Assembly (NCBI RefSeq): GCF_002161085.1
Contig: NZ_NFLU01000002.1
Location: 1 to 64,000, forward strand
Direction of reading: 5' to 3'
DNA length: 64,000 nt
Origin: Flavonifractor sp. An112
Lineage (GTDB): Bacteria; Bacillota; Clostridia; Oscillospirales; Oscillospiraceae
The notes beneath the pieces were generated by a model. The model saw nothing but the letters and a program-made list of their open reading frames with translations. It ran no database searches and was not told the DNA's origin. Below are positions 8,059 through 16,163 of this stretch, piece by piece. Numbering within the stretch: position 1 is the stretch's first letter; each line of letters begins with the position of its first letter. The translations under genes were made by a program, and so were the position numbers.

Positions 8059-8948
8059 GTTTTTCCGATGTACTCCCCGATCACACCCAGGGACAGGAGA
8101 ATCAGCCCGCCGATAGCCCATACAGAGCAGATCACGCTGACCCAGCCCAGAATGGTGTCCCCCATGGTCCAGCGAATCATGGAGTAAATCAACACAGCCA
8201 CACTGACCAGAAAAACCAGGAATCCCAGCCCGGTGATCATGTGGAGAGGCTTGACCGACAGAGAGGTAATTCCCTCCATGGCAAAGGAGAGCATCTTTTT
8301 CAGGGGATATTTGCTCTCACCGGCAAACCGCTGTCCCCGCTCGTATTCCACCGTGCCGGTACGGTAGCCGATCATAGGCACGATGCCCCGGAGGAACAGA
8401 TTGACTTCATGAAACTGGCTTAGGCCCTCCAGCGCCTGTCTGGACACGAGCCGGTAATCGGCGTGATTGAATACCGTCTCCGCACCCAAACGATTCATCA
8501 GCCGGTAAAACGCCTCAGCGGTAAATCGTTTGAAGAAGGTATCCTTCTGCCTGGAAGAGCGCACCCCGTACACAATGTCGCAGCCGTTCTCATACTGCTC
8601 CACCATGGCATCCACCGCGTCCACATCATCCTGGAGGTCGGCATCCATGGATATGGCCATATCGCAGCGGTCAGCCGCTGTCATCAGTCCCGCCAGCAGG
8701 GCATTCTGATGTCCCCGGTTGCGGCTTAGGTCCACGCCGCTGAACAGCGGATTCTCCCTGTGGAGCTGTTGGATGATGCGCCAGGTACTATCCCTGGAAC
8801 CATCGTTGACAAAGAGTACCCGGCTCTTCTCCGAGATCTTGTCCGCCGCCATCAGAGCCTCCAGTTTGTCCCTTAGTCGCCGGGCGGTCTCAGGCAGCAC
8901 GGCCTCTTCGTTGTAGCAGGGCACTACAATATAGAGAATATCAGCCAT
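7998..8948 (-). CDS. Polyprenyl-phosphate glycosyltransferase, GtrB/DPM1-like family 2
   Basis: 316 residues. The GT-A domain has VVPCYNEE near the N-terminus, FVNDGSRDST for the nucleotide site, SMDADLQDD as the DxD metal motif and RNRGHQNALLAG. Two C-terminal membrane helices (about 232-255 and 266-292) anchor it to the inner face of the membrane. Such enzymes load a sugar onto undecaprenyl phosphate for cell-wall or glycan decoration. Its stop codon TAG (7998-8000) lies exactly where the neighbouring flavoprotein loses homology, so a few C-terminal residues may also have been replaced. Confidence 0.88.
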   Translation of the reverse strand: MADILYIVVPCYNEEAVLPETARRLRDKLEALMAADKISEKSRVLFVNDGSRDSTWRIIQQLHRENPLFSGVDLSRNRGHQNALLAGLMTAADRCDMAISMDADLQDDVDAVDAMVEQYENGCDIVYGVRSSRQKDTFFKRFTAEAFYRLMNRLGAETVFNHADYRLVSRQALEGLSQFHEVNLFLRGIVPMIGYRTGTVEYERGQRFAGESKYPLKKMLSFAMEGITSLSVKPLHMITGLGFLVFLVSVAVLIYSMIRWTMGDTILGWVSVICSVWAIGGLILLSLGVIGEYIGKTYLETKGRPRFLIREVLEDR

Positions 8949-9047
8949 TTTAAGATTGTCTCCTTATCCAGCATAAATAGTTCTTTATGAAAGAAGACAA
9001 AATGCAGTCCAAAGTGCAACCGGCATCGTCGGTGAGAACAGAAAAAA

Positions 9048-9081
9048 CGGCCTGGACACAGGAAATCCAGACCGCTTTTTT
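9048..9081. terminator. Hairpin terminator upstream of the glycosyltransferase
   Basis: A 9-bp stem with one mismatch (9048-9056 with 9066-9074), T-run on the plus side and A-run (T on minus) on the other. It can stop transcripts in both directions. The rest of 8949-9150 shows no gene. Confidence 0.6.
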
Positions 9082-9149
9082 GCAAAGGCTAAGAAATGAT
9101 CGGCATCATCTAATCAACCAAAGCAGATAAGCAACAAGCGTTTTTTCCA

Positions 9150-9195
9150 AAAAATCAAAAAAAGAAATCCTGTAACCCTTGTGGTTACAGGATTT
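9150..9195 (-). terminator. Terminator downstream of tRNA-Arg
   Basis: A 13-bp perfect stem (9165-9177 with 9183-9195). On the minus strand it is followed by a T-rich tract (complement of 9150-9164). It ends the tRNA transcript. Confidence 0.85.
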
Positions 9196-9200
9196 CTTCG

Positions 9201-9277
9201 TGGTACGCCCGAAGGGACTCGAACCCCCAGCCTTCAGAACCGGAATCTGACGCTCTATCCAATTGCGCTACGGGCGC
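9201..9277 (-). tRNA. tRNA-Arg(CCG)
   Basis: 77 nt including an encoded CCA (complement of TGG at 9201-9203). The acceptor stem GCGCCCG pairs with CGGGCGT (one G-U). The anticodon stem TCAGA/TCTGA encloses TTCCGGT, giving anticodon CCG. The T-arm has GGTTCGAGTCC. It is not used as the prophage attachment site. Confidence 0.95.
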
Positions 9278-9382
9278 ATCTGACACGTTCTTTTAACGTG
9301 CCAGATTATTATAGCAATCATCCCCCTGTTTGTAAAGAGTTAATTTTGATTTTTCCTAAAAAAACTTCCAGTCAGCTCTTAT

Positions 9383-10229
9383 TTACACTGCCCCCAGCAT
9401 CCTTGAGGCAGTGGCTGTCAGTAAACAAAGGCAGATTCCCAGCGCTGTTGGGATGACCACAGCCAGCACCGTCCATCTTACACTGCGTGTTTCCCGCGCG
9501 ATGGTTAGGCAGGTGGTGGAGCATGGCCAGTGGAACAGAGAAAACAGCATGGTACACAGTGCTGTGGTCCAAGTCCAGCCGTTTACCACCAACAGTTCCC
9601 GAAGAGCCTCAAGGCTTCCCGTATCTTGTAAGGTTCCAGTGGACAGATAGGACATGAGAATGATGGGGATCACAATCTCATTGGCAGGGAAGCCTAATAT
9701 AAAGGCCATCAAAATAGTGCCGTCCATGCCCAACAACCGGCCGAAGGGGTCCAGAAAACCAGTGCACCAGCCCAAGATGCTGGTTCCTCCTACAGTAATG
9801 TTGGCACATAGCCAGATCACCAAACCAGCGGGCGCGGCAACGGCGACCGCCCGCCCCAATACGAACAGCGTACGGTCCAGCACCGAACGTACCAGAATCT
9901 GCCCCACTCTGGGGCGGCGGTAGGGCGGCAGCTCCAGGGCGTAGGCCGACGGAATCCCCTTCAGCAACGTATTGGATAAGAGATGAGATATGCCGAAGGT
10001 CATAACCACGCCCAGCAGGATGGCCCCGGTGAGCAGCAGTGAGGATGCCATTCCCTGCCACAACCCTCCCGCCGTACCCACAAAAAACATGGTGATCAGA
10101 GCAATCAGGGTTGGAAATCGCCCATTGCATGGAACAAAACTGTTGGTAAGGATGGCAATCAGCCGTTCTCGGGGAGAATCGATGATGCGGCATCCCACTA
10201 CACCGGCGGCGTTGCATCCGAAACCCATA
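9383..10229 (-). pseudogene. feoB: feoB, C-terminal fragment (split by prophage)
   Basis: 281 codons from an internal ATG at 10228. They encode the second half of the FeoB permease: the Gate motif GFGCNAAGV at the very start, then ILTNSFVPCNGRFPTL and four to five hydrophobic helices. The frame rejoins the 429-residue N-terminal fragment (48680-49969) if the DNA between the two att cores is removed. No Shine-Dalgarno precedes the internal ATG and its upstream sequence is phage DNA, so this fragment is probably not translated in the lysogen. Bases 9278-9382 hold only the 3' flank. Confidence 0.93.
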
Positions 10230-10245
10230 CATATAGTATATATAA
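10220..10245. other. Left prophage attachment site (host/phage junction)
   Basis: The crossover dinucleotide is CA at 10230-10231 (TG on the feoB strand). To the left is feoB. To the right is phage, with the attP half-arm TAGTATATATAA at 10234-10245. Confidence 0.85.
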
Positions 10246-10251
10246 CAATGT

Positions 10252-10296
10252 AAACTCAAACAGCCCTCCGGAAAGTCCGAAGGGCTGTTTGAGTTT
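10252..10296 (-). terminator. Terminator after the phage lysis genes
   Basis: A 16-bp perfect outer stem (10252-10267 with 10281-10296) and an inner CGGA/TCCG pairing just past the holin stop. It ends the leftward late transcript before the feoB fragment. Confidence 0.75.
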
Positions 10297-10297
10297 A

Positions 10298-10765
10298 TCA
10301 TTCTTTAGATGACATATTGTCCCCCGCCTGATCTACCTTGGACTCCAATGCTGCGATCATTTTGGTGAGCCAGGACGGGATGGGCGCACCCAGGGCGCCG
10401 GCGTTCTCGATGATGGAACCGGCCTCGGTGAGGATGTACCAGATCACTACCAGGGGGCAGAGCAGCACCGTGTAAGTAAAAGGCAGCTCCACCCCCGGCA
10501 CATGGGCCAGCAGGTGACCGATGACCGTGTCCAGGATGGCAGCCACGATGACGGCCACCACGCTGCCCAGCTTGTGCCAGATTCCGTCCCGGGCTGACTT
10601 GCTGGACCACTCCCCTGCCCGCAGGGCTGCGGCGGAGCCGGTAGCATAGTCGATGATCATGCACCCAACCCAGGCCACCACCACCCAGCCAAACCAGCCC
10701 CACAGGGCAGTGAGCGCGGCGCACACGGCGGCCACCGCCGCCTTAAAGGTATTGATGTGCTCCAT
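10298..10765 (-). CDS. Phage holin (TcdE/holin-4 type)
   Basis: 155 residues from ATG 10765, with GGGAGG upstream; the longer frame has no ribosome site. Membrane helices lie at about residues 9-32, 62-80 and 95-115, and between them is a family-typical WVGCMIIDYATG segment. The C-terminus is charged and soluble. Holins of this family form membrane lesions that release the amidase. Its ATG follows one base after the amidase stop, so the two are translationally coupled as a lysis cassette. Confidence 0.85.
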   Translation of the reverse strand: MEHINTFKAAVAAVCAALTALWGWFGWVVVAWVGCMIIDYATGSAAALRAGEWSSKSARDGIWHKLGSVVAVIVAAILDTVIGHLLAHVPGVELPFTYTVLLCPLVVIWYILTEAGSIIENAGALGAPIPSWLTKMIAALESKVDQAGDNMSSKE

Positions 10766-10766
10766 G

Positions 10767-11522
10767 TCAGCCACCTCCCTCCGGCAGCAAGCCCAGCCGA
10801 TCCAGTACCAGGGAGGCCTGTTCCCGGGACAACGGTGCCTGGGGTGCGGTGCCATCAAACACGCCGGCGGCCTCCGCCTTCTCCCAGGCCTCCTGGGACC
10901 AGCTGCTGCTCTCTTTGCTGCGCTGCTGGGTAAGGTAGACCTCCATCATGGCATTGAACTGCTCCTGCGTCACTTCTTCCCCCTCCTCCAATCGTTTGTT
11001 GACCTCTGCCGCGATGTCCCCCTCCAGGGCATACAGGTAATCCCCAGGGCAGGCCTTGGCAGCAAAGTCCCGGTGGCAGGTCATGTTGCACCCACCCCGG
11101 TGATTTACCCGGTCGCTCTTGTTGTTGGACCACACCAGGCGCTTGATGCCGTTCCGCTTGCAGATGTCCGTCAGCAGGTCAATGAGAGCCGCCAGGGCCT
11201 GCTCGGTGACCTTATAGGGACTCACCGATTCGCTGGACACCTCAATGGTGATGGCCCGGTGGTCATTCTCCCGGTTAGAACTGCACCAGGACCGGTTGGC
11301 CTCCTCCACGCACAGGCCGATGCTCCCATCCTTCCCCACGGCGTAGTTGCAGGAATAGCCGTTTACAGGGTCGTGCTCGGTAAAACTGGGGAGGCCCAGA
11401 ATACTCTGAGCCGTCCCCTGTCCTGCCGTACAGTGGATGGTGATGGTATCAATGGCGTGATTCCGGGGCTTGTTGCAGTTGGGGGACAGCCTGGTGTAAG
11501 TCACCAGCGGGCTGTTACTCAT
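10767..11522 (-). CDS. Endolysin, N-acetylmuramoyl-L-alanine amidase (Amidase_2)
   Basis: 251 residues. The N-terminal amidase_2 domain has zinc ligands His in ITIHCTAG (about residue 30) and His in MTCHRDFAAKACPGDYLY (about 150), with the catalytic-site glutamate region TIEVSSES. The C-terminal 60 residues (SQEAWEKAEAAGVFDG) form a small helical module common on clostridial phage lysins, likely for wall binding. There is no signal peptide, which fits release through the holin encoded next. It cleaves the amide between MurNAc and L-Ala. Confidence 0.92.
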   Translation of the reverse strand: MSNSPLVTYTRLSPNCNKPRNHAIDTITIHCTAGQGTAQSILGLPSFTEHDPVNGYSCNYAVGKDGSIGLCVEEANRSWCSSNRENDHRAITIEVSSESVSPYKVTEQALAALIDLLTDICKRNGIKRLVWSNNKSDRVNHRGGCNMTCHRDFAAKACPGDYLYALEGDIAAEVNKRLEEGEEVTQEQFNAMMEVYLTQQRSKESSSWSQEAWEKAEAAGVFDGTAPQAPLSREQASLVLDRLGLLPEGGG

Positions 11523-11883
11523 TTCTGTCCTCCACCAGGGGCATGGGGGTGTACTCGGTCATGAGCCGCACCATGTCGTCATAGTCACCGGCTTCCCACA
11601 GCCTGCACAGGTCGGTATACCGCGCCTGACGCCGGGCATTCATGGCCGTCCAGGCCTGGGCAAAGGCATCCTCGCCCATAGCCTTTTCCCGGGCCTGCAG
11701 GGCGGCAAAGTCGGGGATGTACTTGGCGGGAATGCCCTCCACCGGGTCCACGGCCCTGCCATGGCGGATGTTGTTGCGGATCTTGGAGGCCGCCACGCTC
11801 AGGTCGGACACGCCGGTCTCCCGCCGGTCCATGGCCGCCCGGGCATAGATGGCGACTACCAGTTCATTCAGGTTCGTGTTCAT
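11515..11883 (-). CDS. Phage protein of unknown function (tail/lysis junction)
   Basis: 122 residues from ATG 11883, seven bases after AAGGAG. Helical, soluble and charged, with no domain I recognise. It overlaps the endolysin start by 8 bp and so is co-translated with it. The position after the XkdX-like gene and before lysis suggests a tail accessory or lysis-timing role, but nothing in the sequence proves it. Confidence 0.7.
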   Translation of the reverse strand: MNTNLNELVVAIYARAAMDRRETGVSDLSVAASKIRNNIRHGRAVDPVEGIPAKYIPDFAALQAREKAMGEDAFAQAWTAMNARRQARYTDLCRLWEAGDYDDMVRLMTEYTPMPLVEDRNE

Positions 11884-11911
11884 ATTTGTTCTCCTTTCCA
11901 TATTGCCACGC

Positions 11912-12046
11912 CTATTCAGCGTTGGGCTCCTGGGTGATCTCCCTGGCCTGGTCCTCCGTCAGCTTGCCTGCCGCCGCCAGGGCCTCGATCCGGGTTCTGT
12001 CCCACAGCTTGGGATAATACTTCTGGGCCAGTTCATATACGTTCAC
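11912..12046 (-). CDS. XkdX-like small phage protein
   Basis: 44 residues, GTG start at 12046 overlapping the stop of the preceding gene (CTGTGA). The sequence runs from MNVYELAQKYYPKLWD to GKLTEDQAREITQE. The YY.K.WD pattern and the C-terminal GK(L/I)TE.(Q/E)..EIT are typical of the XkdX family encoded at the end of PBSX-like tail operons. The function of the family is unknown. Confidence 0.7.
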   Translation of the reverse strand: MNVYELAQKYYPKLWDRTRIEALAAAGKLTEDQAREITQEPNAE

Positions 12047-12339
12047 AGTTCCACCCCCGTCATAATGGCCAGATAGTCCACGTCCGCCCGCAGCCGCTCC
12101 ATCTCCGTGGGCGCCTGCTCCGGCTCCTCCGCCGGTTCCGGCTTCTGCCCGGGGGTCAGGTCTACCAGCACGCCGTCCTCGATCTTCAGGTCACAGTAGC
12201 CGCAGCAGTCCCAGGCTGCCTTCTCCAACTGGGGCGGCACTGCGATCCACCCCTCCAGCCAGCACTCGGTCCGGTGGCTCTGGCTCTGCAGGCCGTGGCC
12301 TCCGTCCTCTCTAGCCGCGATCTCAATAATGGTCAACAT
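12043..12339 (-). CDS. Phage tail-associated protein, XkdW-like position
   Basis: 98 residues from ATG 12339, with AGGAGG upstream. The N-terminus holds MLTIIEIAARED and WIAVPPQLEKAAWD, the kind of short sequence found in genes just before xkdX. The C-terminus has a Pro/Glu linker and then a short helix that ends in the next start codon. Probably a tail-fibre accessory; assignment is by position and composition only. Confidence 0.6.
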   Translation of the reverse strand: MLTIIEIAAREDGGHGLQSQSHRTECWLEGWIAVPPQLEKAAWDCCGYCDLKIEDGVLVDLTPGQKPEPAEEPEQAPTEMERLRADVDYLAIMTGVEL

Positions 12340-13414
12340 CCAAATCCCTCCTGATCCATGCAAATAAGTGATACAACAGCTTGCGGATCCAGCTTGCCCG
12401 CTCCCGTCGGCCTCCCCCCTGCCCCTCCAGCCAGGCCAGCAGCTTTCCGGAGCTCCAGCCCTCCGTCCGGATCTCAGGCGCTTCTGTTCCTGCACCCACC
12501 GTCCGCACCTGACCGCCCCGCACAAAGCGCAGAAGCCGGTCCTTCAGGTGGATGGGCGCAGGCTTGGGGGTGGATTTGCTCCGCTTTTGGTAGGTCCGCT
12601 TCTCCCGTGGTCCCTCCTCCGGGGGCAGGTCGTTGAAGTGGGCCATGAGCCGCTCCTCCAGGCTGTCCAACCCCCGCACCTCCACCTGCTCCCCCAGAGC
12701 CAGGCTCTCCAGCCGCTTCAGGCCACACCGGATGGAGCGCAGCACCGAAGCGTGATCCACACCCAGCAGGGTGCCAATCTCCCGCAGGGAGAGCCACTCA
12801 CCATAGTAGAGGTACAGATAGGTCTGCTGCCGCTGAGTAAGCCGGTCCAGCACCATCTTCAGCACTTTCGGATCCCCCAGGTCCACCACCAGGGGGCCAC
12901 CTTCCTGGCGGCCCAGCAGCTGATAGATGGCCCTGGCATCCGCCTCGATGTGGCGCTGCCCCCGCTGGAGGGTGCGGCACACGGTGGAGCGGTTCTTCCC
13001 CGCATCCCGGGCCACTTGGGCCTGCCTCCTGCCCCCGTCGGTACCGGCCAGATAGGCCTCCTGGGTGGGGCTGATACCCGTCCGGGCCGCCCGAACAGCC
13101 AGGCGCATCTTGTCCTGCTCGGTGGGGCCCTCCGGGTCCTCGGCACTCTCCAGCTCTGCCCAGGTCTGGTACTGGAGCTTATCCCACTGCCAGCCCTCCA
13201 GCCCGGACCAGGTCCTGCCCCGGCTGATCTTGTGCCGGGGCATCAGCTCCCGCAGCTGCCGGGAGCAGTCCACCAGGTCCTCCCCGATCCGGGCCAGCTC
13301 CAGACGGATGGCCCGGGCCTCCCGGCCCTGGGCTTTCTCCAGCTGAGTCTGAAGGGCCGCCTTTTGTTCCCGCAGGGACTTGGCCTGGGCTTTGATCTCT
13401 CTGGCCTGGCTCAT
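12323..13414 (-). CDS. Coiled-coil protein with two helix-turn-helix regions, sigma-70 region 4-like
   Basis: 363 residues. Residues 1-60 form a Gln/Arg-rich coiled coil. TWSGLEGWQWDKLQYQTW (about 68-86) is a Trp repeat also seen in tail proteins of this phage. About 110-160 is a first HTH (AQVARDAGKNRSTVCRTL). About 185-235 is LTQRQQTYLYLYYGEWLS then LREIGTLLGVDHASVLRSI, a typical sigma region 4 HTH. The C-terminus is basic. It looks like a DNA-binding regulator, yet it lies among tail and lysis genes rather than early genes. It could act on late transcription or on the host; this is not provable here. Confidence 0.65.
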   Translation of the reverse strand: MSQAREIKAQAKSLREQKAALQTQLEKAQGREARAIRLELARIGEDLVDCSRQLRELMPRHKISRGRTWSGLEGWQWDKLQYQTWAELESAEDPEGPTEQDKMRLAVRAARTGISPTQEAYLAGTDGGRRQAQVARDAGKNRSTVCRTLQRGQRHIEADARAIYQLLGRQEGGPLVVDLGDPKVLKMVLDRLTQRQQTYLYLYYGEWLSLREIGTLLGVDHASVLRSIRCGLKRLESLALGEQVEVRGLDSLEERLMAHFNDLPPEEGPREKRTYQKRSKSTPKPAPIHLKDRLLRFVRGGQVRTVGAGTEAPEIRTEGWSSGKLLAWLEGQGGGRRERASWIRKLLYHLFAWIRRDLDVDHY

Positions 13415-13665
13415 TTTTTACTCATGTCCATGCGGGGCGCCCGGAGATTGGAGGTGGTATACGTCCCGTCCCTGGGCCGGGTGTAATATCCCTGGGTGAG
13501 CTGCCGCAGGTCCCGCATCTCCGCCAGCATCTGCCGCAGGAGCGCCAGCTCCCGGGCAGCGACGGAGTTTCCCTGTGCCGCCTGTTCCTGCCGGTCCTCA
13601 ATGGCCAGCCGCAGCCGCACAGCGGCCTCCCGATATTCCTCTGCCAATTCTGTCAGCTTGGCCAT
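13411..13665 (-). CDS. Small phage coiled-coil protein
   Basis: 84 residues from ATG 13665 (GGGGTGAGACG upstream). Residues 1-60 are a charged helix (LAEEYREAAVRLRLAIEDRQ), then a Tyr/Arg tail. Its stop overlaps the next start (AAATGA). The helical part resembles adaptor proteins next to phage regulators, but no family is recognised. Co-transcribed with the double-HTH gene. Confidence 0.6.
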   Translation of the reverse strand: MAKLTELAEEYREAAVRLRLAIEDRQEQAAQGNSVAARELALLRQMLAEMRDLRQLTQGYYTRPRDGTYTTSNLRAPRMDMSKK

Positions 13666-13669
13666 CGTC

Positions 13670-14317
13670 TCACCCCGCGTCCGGCTTTCCGATATGCTCA
13701 ATCTCGTACCAGGTCTTTCCCTCCAGGCCGCCCCAGGTATATCCCAGGGCCTCCAGCACGTCCCAGGTCGCTCCATACTTAAACACCAGGGCGGTGGAGC
13801 CGGTGGCCGACAGGGTCAGGCCCTCCTCTCCCACAGCAATCACCCGGATGGTGGCGGTGACCGACGTCTCCCCGTCTCCGTGGATGCGGATGCCGTCCAG
13901 GGCATCCTGGCCGTCAAAGCGGGTCATGCCCCCGGCAGGCTGATAGACCGCAGTCACCCCGGTGCCTGTCTGTACCGTCCATCCGGGGGCCTCCACGGTC
14001 AGTGTGGCAGCCCCATCCCCTGTGATCTCCACACGCAGCGCCCGGATCCTGCACAGGGCTGTGATGCTGCACATGCCGGTAAACTCAGCCACCTCACCGG
14101 GGCCAAAAAAGCCATAGGAGACGTCAAACTCCGGTGTCAGAGCCGCCTGGAAGACCTGCAGGGAGGTGTCACCCTGGGCGATACGCAGCACTTTGGGTAT
14201 CAGCGTCTGGAGGGATTCATCGGCGGTGGCCGATACTCCCATCCGGGTCAGATTCTCGGCCAGGTCATCCCGGAGCCCGCACAGCAGCGAGATATACGGC
14301 GTCAGGTTCCCACTCAC
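13670..14317 (-). CDS. Phage tail/baseplate-associated protein with C-terminal TWxxLE repeats
   Basis: 215 residues. The N-terminus is helical (YISLLCGLRDDLAENL), then a long beta-rich region typical of tail-fibre or upper-baseplate proteins. It ends with three Trp units: ATWDVLE, YTWGGLE, KTWYEIE. The same units occur at the end of the baseplate protein at 16164 and inside the gene at 12323. The exact function is unknown; a structural tail role is inferred from position. Confidence 0.65.
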   Translation of the reverse strand: MSGNLTPYISLLCGLRDDLAENLTRMGVSATADESLQTLIPKVLRIAQGDTSLQVFQAALTPEFDVSYGFFGPGEVAEFTGMCSITALCRIRALRVEITGDGAATLTVEAPGWTVQTGTGVTAVYQPAGGMTRFDGQDALDGIRIHGDGETSVTATIRVIAVGEEGLTLSATGSTALVFKYGATWDVLEALGYTWGGLEGKTWYEIEHIGKPDAG

Positions 14318-14631
14318 GACGGCACCCCCACCACCTGCTCCAGCAGCTCAGCCAGGCCATCCAGGGCCTCGACGCAGCTGGCCGCATTGGCCACAGCCTC
14401 GTCCAGCTCAGCGCCTGTGCAGGCCAGCTCATATTCGGTTGCCATACTATCCCTCCTCACCGCCAGGCGTTTTCCATCCCGCAGCCGGGCAAAGGCGCCG
14501 CCCGGCAGGATCACCCTGGCGCTGTCCGTTGCCTGGACGCGCACCGCGATCCGCCCACCCACTTCCACCGGGTTGGGCAGAATGGAGACCGCCAGGATCA
14601 CCGGGGAAAACCGGTCCGCCATACCGCTCAC
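14314..14631 (-). CDS. Tail-fibre-like small protein with Ig-like half domain
   Basis: 105 residues. The N-terminal 40 (ILPNPVEVGGRIAVRVQATD) is a near copy of the last 25 residues of the Ig-repeat protein at 15264. The C-terminus (TGAELDEAVANAAS) matches the short helical motif found near the ends of many phage tail fibres. Start at 14631 or the ATG three codons later. Likely a receptor-binding or baseplate appendage subunit. Confidence 0.55.
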   Translation of the reverse strand: MSGMADRFSPVILAVSILPNPVEVGGRIAVRVQATDSARVILPGGAFARLRDGKRLAVRRDSMATEYELACTGAELDEAVANAASCVEALDGLAELLEQVVGVPS

Positions 14632-14632
14632 C

Positions 14633-14899
14633 TCACTTGCCCACCTGGATGGAGACCCGCTTTTTGATGACCTCGGTACCCACCGAGAAGGTCACCGTCA
14701 GTTGATACAGACCGGTGGTTTTGGGCTCCACCTCCACCCGGAGGTTGTGATCCACGATCTCAGCCACGCCCTCCTCCAAGGTGCCGCCGCCCTCCAGGCG
14801 CCAGGTGGCGTCCCGGATGGTAAAGGCGTCACTGTCCCGGATGGTAACCTGCAGCGTCAGCCGCCGGCGTTCCCCCAGCAGCATTCTGAACTCCTGCAC
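14633..14899 (-). CDS. Phage beta-sandwich structural protein
   Basis: 88 residues, all beta by appearance (LTLQVTIRDSDAFTIRDATW; YQLTVTFSVGTEVIKKRV), similar to a single Ig-like module. It sits tightly between two other small tail genes, so is probably part of the same fibre or baseplate-periphery assembly. No family is recognised. Confidence 0.6.
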   Translation of the reverse strand: MQEFRMLLGERRRLTLQVTIRDSDAFTIRDATWRLEGGGTLEEGVAEIVDHNLRVEVEPKTTGLYQLTVTFSVGTEVIKKRVSIQVGK

Positions 14900-14905
14900 C
14901 GAAAC

Positions 14906-15271
14906 TCACCTCCCACACAGCTGGCAGCGGATCAGCTCCACCGCGACCTCATGGAGATCCACCGTGATCCCCACCGGATCCGGCAGCAGCCGGGCAGAGA
15001 TCTCACGCCGGGACAGCACCGCCGCCACCTGATCCGTGGACCAGTCCGCGCCCACCTCCAGCAGCTGCACCCTGCAGCACAGCTGGGTGATGTCGTAAGT
15101 CATGAGGATGGAGCAAAAATAGCTGCGGTTGCCCGCGTCATCCTCTGCCCACAGGGCTACGGTATACTCCCCGGTGGGCCTGGAGGGGACTGTGGTTTCC
15201 CACAGCCCCTCCTGACCCTGCCGGAGCAGGATCTCCGCGCCGTCACAGCTGCCCCAGATCCGCTTAATCAT
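14906..15271 (-). CDS. Phage structural protein, Ig-like N-terminus
   Basis: 121 residues. The first 60 form an Ig-like unit (GEYTVALWAEDDAGNRSYF), the pattern seen in bacterial adhesion repeats. The second half is helical with three Cys, and its end CQLC is a possible metal pair. It overlaps the end of the Ig-repeat gene upstream by 8 bp. A tail appendage by context; function is not known. Confidence 0.6.
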   Translation of the reverse strand: MIKRIWGSCDGAEILLRQGQEGLWETTVPSRPTGEYTVALWAEDDAGNRSYFCSILMTYDITQLCCRVQLLEVGADWSTDQVAAVLSRREISARLLPDPVGITVDLHEVAVELIRCQLCGR

Positions 15272-16145
15272 CGGTAGCCTTGACCCGCAGGACGAAGGTG
15301 GCGCCGCAGTCCACGGGGTTGGGCGTCATGGATACGCTGATGAATACAGGGGCGTTGGTATCCAGATAGACGGTGCGGGTGATGACGGTCTGCTTGCCCG
15401 CCGCATCGGTGGCCTTGACGGTGATCCGGTTCTCACCCTCGGTCAGGGTGACCTGGGTGGAGAAGGTACCGCCCTCGTCCACCACCACCGGGGTATCGTT
15501 GACCGTCAGCGTGACGGGGCCGGAAGTCACATCGTTGGTCTCGCCGCTGACCACCAGCTTGCTGTTGTTGGTCTTGAAGCCCTCCACAGGCGCCGTGACA
15601 TTCAGGGTCGGCGGCACGGTATCCGTGGTGAAGGTGACGGAAGCCTGCTGGGCGGCGTTGCCGTCGTGGTCCGCAGCGTCCGCCGTAATGGTGTGGGGGC
15701 CGTCCTCCAGGCCGGACGCGGAAGCGGTGAACAGATACCCGCCGTCTGTGGCCTCGCCGGATGCCTCCAGCGGTGCGCCGTCCACCTTGATCACCACAGT
15801 GTCAGGATCCACCCCGGAATCGTTATCTGTGATCTTGACCGTGACCACGGGCGCAGCCGTGCCAAGATGAGCGTCCGCGGTGGGAGACGTAATGGTAATG
15901 ACCGGGGCCTCCCGCTCCTTGGCCTGCAGGCGCAGCTGCGTGCCAAACGTCGAATGGTCATCGTCAATGGTGGTGGAGTTGCCGCCTTCGTCGGTGGCGG
16001 TGAGCTCCACAGGGTAATAGTGCCCCTCCTGGTTATAGCTGGACAGCGCAGGGGCCTGGATCTGTACCACCCAGTCGCCGCTGCCCTCTTCCTGGGTCAG
16101 CTGATAGGTCTGGCCGTTGATCCTGGCCGTCATGGTTTTGATCAT
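15264..16145 (-). CDS. Ig-like repeat tail protein
   Basis: 293 residues from ATG 16145 (GGGAGGG six bases upstream). It has at least three Ig-like units: APVITITSPTADAHLG.., PPTLNVTAPVEGF.. and APVFISVSMTPNPVD.., with linkers rich in D/N/T. Repeats of this type occur on tail and head surfaces, where they bind glycans weakly. The last unit stops half-way (VKATDD), and a matching half unit opens the gene at 14631. Likely a baseplate or fibre surface protein. Confidence 0.75.
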   Translation of the reverse strand: MIKTMTARINGQTYQLTQEEGSGDWVVQIQAPALSSYNQEGHYYPVELTATDEGGNSTTIDDDHSTFGTQLRLQAKEREAPVITITSPTADAHLGTAAPVVTVKITDNDSGVDPDTVVIKVDGAPLEASGEATDGGYLFTASASGLEDGPHTITADAADHDGNAAQQASVTFTTDTVPPTLNVTAPVEGFKTNNSKLVVSGETNDVTSGPVTLTVNDTPVVVDEGGTFSTQVTLTEGENRITVKATDAAGKQTVITRTVYLDTNAPVFISVSMTPNPVDCGATFVLRVKATDD

Positions 16146-16163
16146 GTGTTTCCCTCCCAAATA

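Noticed and set aside
9201-9277. tRNA-Arg as prophage attachment site
   Set aside because: The tRNA is intact and 950 bp away from the junction; feoB reconstruction fixes the site at 10230 and the integrase is of the serine type.
9181-9456. 91-codon plus-strand frame
   Set aside because: Covers the tRNA-Arg gene and its terminator; not a protein gene.
13496-15277. 593-codon open frame on the plus strand
   Set aside because: Runs antisense across five tightly packed tail genes with good ribosome sites; composition is typical of GC-rich antisense frames.
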